From Lophium mytilinum (taxonomy: Eukaryota > Ascomycota > Dothideomycetes > Mytilinidiales > Mytilinidiaceae), in the NCBI GenBank assembly GCA_010093605.1, contig MU004181.1:1054001-1118000 (forward strand): DNA of 64,000 nucleotides. Direction: 5' to 3'. The notes under the pieces were generated by a model. It had not been told where the DNA came from. It did not search any database and was given only the letters and a program-made list of their open reading frames with translations. Below, in pieces: positions 1 through 11,297 of the stretch (positions are counted from its first letter, which is position 1; each line of letters starts with the position of its first letter). The position numbers and the translations under genes were made by a program.

Positions 1-782
1 CATGCAAAATATCCCATTCCGTTCTGGACCAGAAAAAAAGGCCTCCCCACAGGGGGGTCCTATATGTCTTTGTAGAGTACCAAAGTGAGAGAAGGGAAAC
101 AGTATCAAAGAAACGACCGGAAAAACAACATGGTTTAGATGCATATGTGAATTCGAAACGATGAGCGAAAATGTGAAGAGTAAGTTGAAAAGGGAAAATG
201 GGGGGTATGCCACACGATACGCCGAAGTTTGGGAACCGTTTTTGTAGTAATGAGGAGAAGTGAGGCGAACAAAGGAGCAACGAGGACGAGAAGAACTCAT
301 CCCCATCAGTGAAAGATGCCCGAATTTAGCACTAGGAGATTCATTAAGACGACCCCACACGAATGTGAAAGCCATGACACAGGAGACACAAGATTCCACA
401 GCACGACTAAGAAGACAAGCTCTGGGGAAAGAGGTGCCGGCCTACAGTATGAGAGAGAAAATTACAGAAACCGCCACAATAGTGAGAAAGGATTTCCGAG
501 CTTGAAGTAAGTATCCCTAACAAAGACCCTTGAGACTTCTTTCCCCACACCTTGAATAAAACAATCCGACCCGAGAAACATTTTGGGGACATAAAAGCAA
601 GCAAGACAGGCATAGGCAGTCAACAGGAAAGACCGCGCCCCAGGGACAGACAGTTTAATCGGGAGAAACACCTAACCGGTACTGGAGGATAAGTATCCAA
701 GGGTACCCACGTAAACAGCCAAGCACATGGAGAAGATAGATACTCTGGATGCAGCTAATGAATCGAAGGAAAAGCGGTGCGC
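1..782. other. 3' flank / intergenic, no gene seen
   Basis: This stretch lies downstream of the PUB1-like gene, which is read leftwards and stops at 783. It should hold that gene's 3' UTR and terminator. The short open frames here have no recognisable domain and overlap each other on both strands. I see no RNA gene. Confidence 0.5.
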
Positions 783-2510
783 CTAGCCCTGGTATCCGCC
801 GAAGCCGTTGTTGACTTGTCCGAAGTTGCCCGGGTTGGGCTGGCCCCACTGCTGAGCAGGCTGACCACCGCGACCGTAACCTCCAGCGCTGCCCGGCATT
901 TGCTGATAAGGTTGGGCCATGCCAGGGCCACCGAAGCCGGCTTGGTTCTGTTGGTAAGGCTGACCACCAGGGCTGGGGCCTATGAAAACGTTAGTACGCG
1001 CTGACATTCCAGCATTCTGTCGGTGCATACCTTGAGGAGACATTGGGCCAGGTCCGTTGTATTGCGGGAAATACGTGCTAGGGGTTTGCGGGAAGGCAGA
1101 GTTCGGCGCACCCTGGGCTGGAGAGTATCCCTCGAATTGGCCAGTCGGAGGACGGTCCTTGCCCCACTATTCCGTTGTAAGTAGTTGCGTACGAAATTAG
1201 AGACAGTCATCAAACTTACGCTGCACTTGAGAGGACGTCCGTTGACGTTGTACCCGCTGAGCTGGCAGATGGCCATAGCGGCATTCTCGTGCGAGTCCAT
1301 CTTGATGAAAGCAAACCCACGGTCCGACTGGAATCGAGTCTCCACGACGTACCCAAAGTTCTGGAAGAGGGGCACCAAGTCGGTTTGGGACGTGTACGGA
1401 GTTAGGTTGCCGACATAGCAGGTCGTCTGCCACTGGGGAGTCTGTTGGACGATCATGTCATAGCTCTGAACGCCGTGGGTCGGGAAGTGATGATGCCCGT
1501 ACGGAGTGGTCGGGGTCATGCCCATGGAGGCCATAGCCTGCTGCTGAGAGATCGAGGGCTGGCCCTTCTGGTTGGCCCAGTTGCAGCGGATGGCGCGCGA
1601 TCCAAGCCATTCGCCATCCATGGAGCTCAAAGCCCGTTCAGCATCGCTGCGATCGCGGAACGCAACAAAACCATAGCCACGGGATCTTCCAGTCTTCATG
1701 TCCCACATGACACGGGCTTCGGAGACGGGGCCGAAAGTTGAGAAGGCTTGGAGCAGGACCTCATCGTTGACCTCGTTGGAGAGATCGCCAACGAAGATGT
1801 GGAAGTGGTTCGAGGTGTCCTCTTTGGTCGTGTTATTGGACTGGTAGGCCCAGTTGACGCGGATTTCCTGCTCTGTTTAGCTCATGGCTTGAAGCGCATC
1901 GGGAGCTGACATACCGTGTTGTGGACACGACGACCGTTGAGAGTCTGCATCGCGCGTTCGGCCGCAGCTGGATCGTCGTACTCGACAAAGCCGTAATTGA
2001 AACCCTTTGATTGAAACTGTAAGCGCTGTCAGTGCGATGGGTGTTCGCAGCAACGGGTCATTGTGATGATGGAGATGGAAGGGACGAGAAAAATGTGGCG
2101 CAAGGCGGCGCGTAGGATTCGGCGCATAAAAAAGCAACGCAGGGAGTACATACATTTTTGTCAGGGATGATCTTCACATTCTGAACGTGCCCAGTGGTCT
2201 CGAAGATTTGTCGCAAGACCTCCTCGGTGACGCGAGGGTCCAGTCCGCCCACGTATAGCGCCCGCTTGTTGGGCTCGGGAGCCGCACGACGCACGTAGCC
2301 GGGACCGCCGCTGGTTGGCGACATGACACCGCCGGACAGAGGAGAGCTAATCGCGGTGGGAATCGGATTAGTGTTCTGCGGAATGGCCAACGGAGGGGGA
2401 GGCATGTGCTGGCCGGCTTGCCCATTGTTCTGGCCGTTGTCGTAGCCGGGCGCGCCAGCCGAGGCGGGCGGCGGCGGGAGGGCCGAGGCCTGCGAGGTAG
2501 AGTCGGTCAT
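783..2510 (-). CDS. PUB1: PUB1/TIA-1-like poly(A) RNA-binding protein, three RRMs
   Basis: This is a nuclear/cytoplasmic RNA-binding protein of the Pub1/TIA-1 family, which binds U-rich and poly(A) mRNA and affects stability and stress granules (family knowledge). The spliced exons are 2510-2154, 2016-1915, 1870-1220 and 1166-783. All junctions are phase 0 and the product is 497 residues. RRM1 lies at about 85-158 (RNP2 ALYVGGL, RNP1 GFNYGFVEY). RRM2 lies at about 172-250 (HIFVGDL, RGYGFVAF). RRM3 lies at about 302-372 (TCYVGNL, RGFAFIKM). The N-terminus is P/Q/N-rich and the C-terminal roughly 125 residues are Q/G/N-rich, as in the family's prion-like tails. The start at 2510 is followed by an open low-complexity leader. 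The gene is divergent from the gene starting at 3394. Product identity is strong; exact intron edges are by consensus (GTATGT, GTATGT and GTAAGT donors). Confidence 0.93.
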
Positions 2511-3393
2511 GGCGAAGGCGTCGGTGGTGAGTGGTTATTATGGGGTGGTCGAGAAGCCGTGGAAGAGGTTGAATCGACGAGGGGCGCTGCAGGCGGCCGT
2601 GCGGTAGGAAATGCTAGCACGGGCGGTCTTCTTGGGCGGCCCGGACTCGAGAAATAGTCGGCGGGAAAGAAAACGATGAACAGATATGTGTGCGCGTAGT
2701 AAAAGGTGGACAGCTATATGACGGTGAGGTTGAAAAGTATAGCGGTCGTCGAAGAGAAGAGGAGGAGCCGTGAGCGGCAGGCGCACTCGGACCAGAGACG
2801 AAAGCAGGCACAAGGAGAGAGGAAAGGAAAGAGAAAAGGAAGGCCGCAGAAGCAGGAGAGACCCGACGCCAGCAACGATGGAGTTGGTGATGCGGAGGGA
2901 GGTGTGGGGTGAGTTGGGAGGAGAGCGAGAGCTGCCAAAAGGTGTGCAATCCTGCTGGCCGCGCTAGCCCGCCTTGGGCGCTGGGCGGGCCCTCCCGCGC
3001 TGCAGCTCGGCGGTATCAACGGCGCGCGTGCTTAGTATGCAGCGCTGTCACTGCGAATGTGCGTCGATATGGGTGTCTTTGACGGTTCTGAACTGCAAAG
3101 AACTGTGCCAGATAACGCAGGGCAGGCGCATCGGGCGGGTGCTGCTTCTATATCCTAGAGACGCCCGATCAGGCGGTACAATACGTACGATACGGTAATC
3201 TTTGCGTGCCTGACTAACTCGACGCTAGTGAGCCCGTAGCATCGGCGTGGGAGATGGCCCGCCAAAGCTTGGTACCGTTGAGCCTCCGCCGCCTTTCACC
3301 GTCGACAACAGCGGATGCGTCACCGTGTTGCCTCTCCCATACCCTCACTTCACCCCTTCTCTTCCTCGCTGCACGTAACCCCGACTCTCCAGC
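2511..3393. promoter_or_regulatory. Shared divergent promoter with CT-rich leader for PUB1
   Basis: This region lies between two divergent starts (2510 leftwards, 3394 rightwards). From about 2740 to 2870 the + strand is almost pure purine. The PUB1-sense strand is therefore a long pyrimidine tract, a common feature near transcription starts of highly expressed fungal genes. No open frame of note lies here. Confidence 0.5.
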
Positions 3394-4601
3394 ATGGCGA
3401 CGCCCCAAGCCCAAGCTCCGCCCGTTGCTATCCCTCTGGACCAGCTGCAATCCATGGTCAACGCCGTGGTGAGTATCCACTCCAGTAGTCTATATACCCA
3501 TTCCAGTACCCAGTCGCCTAACCGACTCCCAGCTTATGCAAACCGGCAAAATCTTCAAAGACCCCAAGCTCGCAAGCTCCGCCAAAAATGCCTACAACCT
3601 GAAGCGCATCGTCCCCGCTGCCGTCGACCGCTTCCAAGACTCGCTGGACGAGCTGGAGGATGAGATTGTGCGTTGATCTCCCCTATACACCTACGCGACA
3701 AAACTGACACCCTCAGCACCGTGCCCAAGCTGTCTTCCGGAGGGACCTGGCGTTAATACGAGCCGACCGCATAAAACGGGAACAAGCAGAAGCTGCAGAG
3801 CGACAGCGCGTGGCGGCAGAAGCAGCATACAAGGCCTCCAAGCCTGCAGAGACACAGAGCAAGCCAGACGACATCATGCGAGGCGTCGAAGACCTCTTGA
3901 ATGAACCCAATCCGCCTGCGGCCAAGGAGAAGTCGCCGGAAGCCCCCCCGCCGCCTGAACCAGCAGTCAAACCGCAACCTCCTCCCTCCTCATCTGTAGC
4001 ACAAGTGTCGCTGCCTGCGCCAACAGCTCCTATGTCTCATCCTGCGCCCATTAATACTACCGCTGCTCCGGCCCCGGATCCTCTCTTCGACGCGACACCG
4101 ACCACCGCCGCAAGCATGCCGGACGCAGCATTCGATTTCGATGCTCTCTTCGAGAACGACCCCGCCGACCCCACCGACCCACCCGTCGACACTACCACTC
4201 AAAATCACACCGTAAATGACTTCGAGTTGGACCTCGGCGGCGGCGGTGGCGACGACAGTCAGTCGCTCCTGCGTGGCCTCGAAGACTTCGCCAACAGCGG
4301 AGCAGACAACGCCAACACCTCCAATATTGAGCCTACGTCCAACGACTTCAGCATGCTAGACCTTCCCCCTGTGCCAGTTGCTGGAGCCCCGAATTCAGGT
4401 ACTTTGGATGTGCTCGCTGGTATGGGCAATCTCACCTCAGGGGCACCTCAGCAGGAGAGTCTGCCCGCCCAGGACCAACAGGTGGCGGACGACCTTATGA
4501 ATCTAGACGTGGAGGCCACCACTTTTGATGATTTGTTTCAGTGGGACGACAATCAAGAGGGAACTCAGTTCGAGGATCAGTTCATGGACTTTGGCGATTA
4601 G
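3394..4601 (+). CDS. Hypothetical protein with acidic C-terminus, possible Mediator Med2-like
   Basis: The exons are 3394-3468, 3533-3667 and 3717-4601, all phase 0, giving 364 residues. Residues 1-70 are helical (LDQLQSMVNAV, then a segment ending DELEDEI). An Arg/Lys/Glu-rich helix follows (about 72-110, RADRIKREQAEAAERQR), probably a coiled coil. The remainder is Pro/Ala-rich and then strongly acidic, with DDLFQWDD and a final FMDFGD. A short helical N-terminus, charged coiled coil and disordered acidic tail fit fungal Mediator tail subunit 2, and the acidic end could act as an activation domain. That assignment is inference from architecture; no diagnostic motif proves it. Gene structure is well supported. 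Confidence 0.72.
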
Positions 4602-5032
4602 GGGTGGGGCGAGGGGCTCGGCAGGTAGGTTGGTAGTCTTCCAAGTCCTATGTCAGGCGGTCTGGTCTAGCTTCTACCCCCTAAATAGTGTAAATCCAGC
4701 TTTCCTTAAAAGGCTTATTGTTCAAGCCTATGGACACCCTCATGCGGCCGTCTGACTGGCTTCCGCGCAGCCTAAACTCTATAGACTGAATATAAAGTTC
4801 GTCACAGCCCAAACCAGACCACCCACTCCAGATTCCAACCAACCATCAGGCGCCACTGTCAGGAGTGCCCCAGTGCATCACATAATCTTCAAATGAAGTT
4901 TGAAAGTTCACCACAGCTTTACCTACAGCTCCCCACTACCTCCTATATACACGCATTTTCAGCCTTCTCATAAATCATAAAAAAGGAACACATAACCAAC
5001 GTAGTACCCCACCCCTTCTTAGCTAAACGAGA
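4602..5032. other. Convergent intergenic region, 3' UTRs
   Basis: This lies between two converging genes (ends at 4601 and 5033). It is AT-rich, with A-rich runs near 4976-4986 that could serve polyadenylation. Nothing else is seen. Confidence 0.5.
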
Positions 5033-6778
5033 TCAAACATGCAAACTCCCAATACTCTCCACAACCACCTCAAAACTCGCGCTCCTAAAGTCATCCTTCA
5101 GCAACGTCGCGCTCGTCGGATAAAAATTCATAAGCTGCTGCCCCTCCCCCCACTGCGGCCACTCCGTCACGCCACTGCCCACATTCGGGTCCAAGTGGTG
5201 CACAAACGAGAAATAATACGAGTGGATCGACGCGGACGCGTAGTTCGGCAGGATCCCGTAGAAAACCTGGAGGAGGTCGCTGGCATGGAACGTGCCCAGC
5301 ACGGGGGTCCCGTAGTCGTAGCTGCTCAGGTACGACCAGCTCGGCACATCCGCGTTCACGGCCGTAGCGGTGGTCAGGAACGCCCGCCGGCTGAGCGTGA
5401 AGGTGAGGTCGCCGAGAATCGCGGCGAGGCGCTTGAACTGCGGGTACCAGTTCCAGAGGTCCCCGGTGCGAAAGGGGGAGCCGGCGGAAGCGTCGTCGGG
5501 GTAGGTGGCGACGAGGGCGGAGATTTGCGCGGGCGAGGCGTCGGCGAAGAAGATGTTGGCGAGGTAGGCTTCGAGGTCGGCGGTGGTGGAGAGGTTGGAT
5601 TGGAAGAGGGCGAAGATAGTGCCTTCGTCTTCTTGGTCGCCGATGATGAAGGGGACTTTGGCGTATTTGCCGGCCGCGATGAGGGTTTCCGGAGAGGCGG
5701 TTAGTGCGGAGCCGTCGGGGCGCGGGAGGTAGGAGAGCGAGACCGAGTTGTAGGAGAGGATTCCTGGGACCGAGTTGGCGGCGTTGAGAAGGGTGGTGTA
5801 GTCGACTTCTCGGAGGCAGGCGAGGGTGTCGCTGGCGGATGAGCATCCGGCTGCCTTCACGACAGTGTCGTAGACGACTTGCCCCTTAGGACAGTCGACT
5901 GGGTCAGCTGGGACCACGGAGCCGGAATCCATAATGCCGGCTCTGAAGAGAGGCTTTCCCTTGTAAGTGTTATCGCCATCGTACAATGCCATTTGATCCA
6001 GGACTGATATGGCTCCTGCTGACTCGCCCCAGATTGTAACTTTCTCAGGGTCTCCTCCAAAAGCGGCAACATTGTCTGCGATAAATTGCAATCCCAGCCT
6101 TTGGTCCAGAAGTCCCAGATTCGCTGAGCCATCGGCCAGGATCTCGGCACCTGGTAAGAATCCGAACCCTCCTACGCGGTAATTGACTGCAACGAATACA
6201 ACAGGCTTGCCCTGAATGACTGAATCTCTGACCAATTGAGCGCCGTCATACATCAATGACGATCCGAGCTCAAATCCGCCGCCAAATCTTATATCCTTGT
6301 CAGTGAAGCTTCGCTGTGGCAAATCTTGATCTAGAGAGGAGACATCTTACATCCAAAAGAGTACTGGTAGTTTTGAAGAGACAGTGGTTCCTTCAGGTCG
6401 AATAACATTGAGAGTCAAGCAATCTTCTCCCGCATTAGTGATGGTTTGGAAGAGCGGCAAGTCGAGTAAAGTCCCAAGTATCGAAGTAGGAAATTGGCTC
6501 GTGTCAACATCGAAGAAGAACTGAGGACACGCTTTTGCAATTCCTGTTGCGCTAACTGTGCCTAGGGGCGAGTTCAATGCCTGCGGTGGCTTAAGACGCA
6601 GGTGGCCCACAGGAGGCTGTGCGAACGGAATACTATTGAAGATGTCTACGCCGAGAAGATTTGATCCCACAATGGTGGCTTGGGGTGATGCGATGCTGAC
6701 CGTGGGAACGCCTCGTTTTGCGGGTGCAGCGTTTACAAGGGGAAGGACAATCAAAAGAACTGAGAAGAATTTGAACAT
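5033..6778 (-). CDS. Secreted type-B carboxylesterase/lipase (alpha/beta hydrolase)
   Basis: This is a secreted ester hydrolase of the cholinesterase / Candida rugosa lipase family. Exon 1 is 6778-6351 and exon 2 is 6287-5033. The 63-bp intron uses GTAAGA, and splicing restores [11 protein letters not shown], the family oxyanion-hole motif. The product is 560 residues. It begins with a hydrophobic signal peptide ([17 protein letters not shown]) followed by a KR dibasic site. The nucleophile elbow GESAGA has its Ser near residue 232. The motif GDQEDEGT supplies the likely acidic residue and FHASDLL the likely catalytic His. EDCLTLNV is the type-B signature 2. An in-frame ATG 13 codons upstream (6817) is possible, but 6778 gives the clean signal peptide. 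Substrate is unknown. Length matches the family and no lesion is seen. Confidence 0.93.
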
Positions 6779-9039
6779 ATTGAGAAGCGTATTGCGCTGT
6801 GACTCTGGTCTATGCAACTGTCGAGATGCTCACTGCCTGCCATCGTTTCCTGGTAACACATCGTGAGATTATATGTCCAAACATAATCCTCAACAAACAC
6901 TGTCACAAGCTGAGAGATGGAAGTCAAGCTAAGTAAGTCCTCGGTCAATAATGAAAGAATGACCAGATGATCCCCTTCAGCACTCTTTGGGGGTGGTCTC
7001 CGGCTCTTCTCCGTTATTATATAGCAGTTGTAGGTGGCTTGAGAAGCTTTCCGGGCTCCATGAACGGCTCTTACTCGGTATTTGGTTAGTTGAACACGGA
7101 GTGCTGGGGATATCTGTATCGCTACTGGTAATTAGTGCAGCAAATAAGATCCAATTTGCGGGGTGCCCATTCGTGGAATGTGGAGACTAGAGCGGCGCGA
7201 GAAGTGCCGGCGGATGCATCAAGATGCATAGTGGGAGACTAGGAGGATCTCTTCCCGCACGTCGTCTTATGATCAAATCAGACCGCCTAGAAAGATCTCC
7301 TAAAATGATTTACAACGCGTTGCCCCTGGGCGATCTTTTGGCACCCCTTCGAGGTCAAAATGAGTCTCTACCCATATGAATGGGGCCATAGTCCTTCACT
7401 TCAGAATGAAAGGGAGTACGAGGCGTATGCCCGGAAGCCGGAGACGGTAAGAAAGCTTGGCCAGAATACGTCACGGCTCTATATGAATTTGCGGGGTGCA
7501 ATCCTGGGGTAAGAGCCGATTCCTAGTCTCTTTCCCAGAGCGTCGGCGTTGATACCAGAAACAGGATCGCGGGGGGTATACACGGCTGGCATCCCACCAC
7601 ACCCTCTTGGAAAGGGCGCGGGGGGGCGGAGTCATGATGGTAGCGGTATGTGCGGGTAGATTGTTCGATGAACTGAACTCGGTGGATTACCTCCGTTGCC
7701 TCGGTATCTCTGTACACAAGGTCATGGGACGAAACTGACATGGGTTGTAAAAGCGATGACCTCTATCGATGAAGGTAAATTGGCTTTTCCCATACTTAAC
7801 CAGTGCCTCTTTTTGACAGAAGAGAGACGCTCTCGTGAAGTTAGGAAGCAAAGGAAGAGTCACGCGAGACTGAAGGAAACTGAAGAGATTCCTGAAAGAC
7901 TACCTTATACCAAGTCCGCTTCATTCTGGCTGGGAGTTGCACGCGAACCCGCAAGGGACCAGTCAATACCCATTAGCAAGAGCTTTCATGTGCTTGATGC
8001 CTATCCTTTAGACCGGTTTGCAAGCTCAATGCTTCGTGGGTCAATAACGGATTCTTTTCGACCCAGAACGCTGCCGGACGATTCGAAAGAGGAGTCAGGC
8101 GCATGAGGACGCTGAAGCGATCACGACTTCTGTCCGACAGGGCTCCCGATATTGAATTGCAGGCATTGCACCAGCGCCTTGGTATAGCCTGCTAGGACCC
8201 TACCTACAACTCGGCGCAAAGACCAAAGATAGGAGCGCTTCGTGGCTGCGCCCGAAGTCATAGCTCCTCGAATCTGGGGAAAGTAATTCCGGCTCATCTG
8301 CCGGCAGACATGCGTCCACGTGCGACCCATGGAGCGCTCGGCGTATTTCACATGTTTGAGGAATACTGATGACCAGTAGAGGGGTGTTGGCCGCCAGGGC
8401 TGTGGTGAGGAAAAGGCGGGGGTGCTCCGAGCGTCTTGACGGACATCAGAGAGCCAGCGGGGATACTTTGACAAGAGCATTCCGAAAGGGTCGGCTCAAG
8501 GAGTAGGTACAGGTCAGCACATTGGTGGTGAGGATGGTAAAAATATACGAGTCGAGTCGGGAATGAGTAGACTCGTAGACCTGGCACGAATCCTGCCTAG
8601 CCGAATTTATCTCAGAGAACATAGCACAACAAAGCTCCACAATTTCACTTCCACTACGTCGCATAACCAATTTTTGGTTTTAATCGATCGGTAAGCGGTG
8701 GTGCTCGGTGGCGACTACTCTTCATCTCACAGGCAGCAACTGAAGAATGGCTGCTATTAGCCGTAATGCTATCGTTGATGACTGACAGCTCGGAGCATCA
8801 CCAATATTGGTGCACATATACTTCGTATACGCATTACTTACGTGTTGCAACAGCGCAGTTGGCAAGTGCCTACACTATCACAAACACGGACTCAATCCTT
8901 CGATCGTCAGCGCGATTTTCCATTTGCGTCACGAATTAGGAGAGCAAATAGCACATGCCACAACAATATGGATCTCAGAGACTCCAGAAAAGTCGAAGTA
9001 TCATGAGAAAACATATACCATTCACTTACTAGCTCCGCA
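6779..9039. other. Long region without a supported gene
   Basis: About 2.3 kb upstream of the lipase start. It contains scattered open frames on both strands, the longest at 7696-8106 (+) with about 136 codons and no recognisable domain, codon bias or homologous motif. The lipase promoter should be within 6779-7300. Confidence 0.45.
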
Positions 9040-9312
9040 ATGGTGACCCTTCGCTCTGGAAAATCAGTCAAGACTGACACCCCAGCCGCCCCAGCCCCCC
9101 GAGCACGAAAACACGCAAAAACCAATACCACGACCACAGCCAAGGTGACAAAAAAGGAGGCACTGAAACCTTCCAAGAGGGCGAAAACGAAAAGAACAAG
9201 TATGCCGAAAGACAGCAATAGCAAGACACCAGTAGAGATGACTGCGCCACCACAGAATGAGCGCCACCATATTGATACGACGTCGGCGAGGTCAGAGCTC
9301 CCTAAGATTTAA
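9040..9312 (+). CDS. Small basic Thr/Lys-rich hypothetical protein
   Basis: This single open frame of 90 codons begins MVTLRSGKSVKT, a start often seen in fungal nuclear proteins. It is rich in K, T, P and A with several basic clusters (ARKHAKT, KRAKTKRTS). It ends 91 bp before the ADP-ribosylglycohydrolase start on the same strand. It could be a small disordered protein or an upstream open frame in that gene's leader. No domain is recognised. The composition is biased, so chance cannot be excluded. Confidence 0.35.
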   Translation: MVTLRSGKSVKTDTPAAPAPRARKHAKTNTTTTAKVTKKEALKPSKRAKTKRTSMPKDSNSKTPVEMTAPPQNERHHIDTTSARSELPKI

Positions 9313-9402
9313 AGATGCCTTGTAGGCACCGATTTTGCACATATCAAGAATTGATCCGGCGATAAGACTCTCAATTCAATTTTCCACATTTTCTACAGGA
9401 AC

Positions 9403-11128
9403 ATGGCTGATTTTGTGCACGTTGAAAGACCCAATGTCGAAGGACCCCCTCAACCACCACCCGTGAAGGAGCCGACACCTTCGGAAGGCTTGGATTTCCT
9501 ATCTGTGCACCCATTCGTGAGGGAATCGGTGCAGGATAAGGTGTTCGGTACCATAATTGGGTCGGCGCTGGGCGATGCCATCGGGTTGTACACAGAATTC
9601 CTCACTCAGGATGCGTCCAAGACATTTTATCCGACGAGGAAGTTCCAGCTCGTGGCGCCGGTGACCCCTCGATACGCAGACAATCATCGCAGTAGGTTTT
9701 GAGATTCTCTTTGTGATTTCGTAGTTCTGCTGGGATAGGTTCCCTAATCTTGTTCACTCATCTAACGATATACCTCTCGGTCAGCTAGTCCGTTATTGAA
9801 GACAGTCGGACCATACAAACTGGAGACGCATAACCTTACTTACTCTCACGCAGACAGATTTGGCCCAGTAAGCTAACACCCCATGCTTCTCGTCTCCCAA
9901 AATACCATTTTCTGTGCCCCTTACATCGGCAACTCTTCACACCACTCCCCCTCCGAAGTGAGGTATTGACCACCCCCAGTGCGCCTGGACCGACGACACC
10001 GACCAAGCCCTGCTAATCCTGCTCTCCTACCTGCACAACCGCGGCACCATCTCCGCCACCGACTTCGCCGCCCGCCTCCGGATCTGGGTCCAGCAAGGCC
10101 TGCGCGCCCTCGACACGCCCCCAATGGGCTTAGGCAAGCTCGTGAGCACGGTCGTCGGATCGAAGGCATTCCTCACCTCGCCAACCGAAAGGGCGATAGA
10201 TGCATGGATCAAGACTAAACGGTTCGTTGCCCCTAACGGAAGCTTGATGCGGACCCACCCGATCGGTGTCATGGGCGTAGGCCTCACGGAGGAGGCGACG
10301 TGGCGTGCGGCGACGGAGGTTGGGCGCACAACGCATGTGGATCCGAGGTGTGTTGTTTCTTGCTGCATTTCGGTAGGCTTGATTAGGGGGATGCTTCGTG
10401 GAGAGGTGCGGAATGAGGGGGATGTTGATGCGTGTATTGAGCGGTCGTACGCGTGGGTGAAGGGCCAACCCGAACTCATGAACCCGGGCGACAAAGATAG
10501 GGTTCTCACCGCCCAAGAGGTTGAACGCCATCTCGAGCGGACAGAATTTGAGAAGCATGTCTATGCTAAGACGTTCGAGGAACTGGATCTGGATTCGCGA
10601 GCCGCGATGGGCTATGTGTACAAATGTATTGGTAGCGCGATCGTGACGCTACGGTTGGGAATGAGGGAGTCTTCGAAGGGGTCAGTGGTTTCAGCGGAGG
10701 TTTTCGAGAACTTGATCACGGACCTGATCATGTATGCTGGTGATGCGGACACGAATGGGGCGGCAGCTGGGGCGCTTCTTGGGTGCTGGCTTGGGTTCTC
10801 AAGGTTGCCGCCGACGTGGGAAAGGGGACTAGCGCATCGGGAGTGGTTGCTACATAAGGTCGAGAGGTTGAGTAAGATGATTGGTGTCACTTTGAGAACT
10901 GCTGGCGAGGAGGATACGCCTGAAGTCGACGAAGATCCTCTGGGGGGCAAGACGGCAATGACCCAAGAGCAGATGAACAAGAGAGATCATGACTTTGTAA
11001 CGCGAATGATAGAGGAGGACAAGCAGAGAAAGGCGCGGCTGGAAAGAGAAAAGCAGAAGGGAAAGTTCAGCGGCTGGCTGAGAGGGCTGTCTGGAAGCGG
11101 AACACCAATGGAAAGATCAAGGGCTTGA
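9403..11128 (+). CDS. ADP-ribosylglycohydrolase (ARH/DraG family)
   Basis: This enzyme removes ADP-ribose from modified proteins or nucleic acids, or hydrolyses related N/O-glycosides (family knowledge). The exons are 9403-9691, a 14-nt micro-exon at 9854-9867, and 9980-11128, giving 483 residues. Without the micro-exon the flanking exons are out of frame. With it the protein reads HRNRFGPCAWTDDTDQ. The metal-binding signatures are WTDDTDQ (about 104-110) and GDADTNGAAAG (about 355-365), the two conserved halves of the binuclear Mg site. GSALGDAIG near the N-terminus is the third family motif. The C-terminal roughly 80 residues are charged and probably disordered. The gene converges on the MYND gene with 169 bp between stops. 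The target substrate cannot be deduced. Confidence 0.92.
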
Positions 11129-11297
11129 TTCTAATTGTCATCTAAATCATCGCATTTGATATTCACCATCGTAATGTCTCATCAACTACCGCAGAGACCG
11201 AAACCCTCCATCGTTCTCAAGGCATCGTGCAAACCGAATCTAGCAGTCCTGAAATCGCAAAAGGCTCAAGATGAGAAGCAAACAAGATACTTCCGGC

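Noticed and set aside
5039-5704. Plus-strand open frame of about 221 codons opposite the lipase
   Set aside because: Arg/Gly/Val-biased shadow of the GC-rich lipase exon, with no domain.
7696-8106. Open frame of about 136 codons in the 6.8-9.0 kb gap
   Set aside because: No domain, no splice partner and unconvincing composition.
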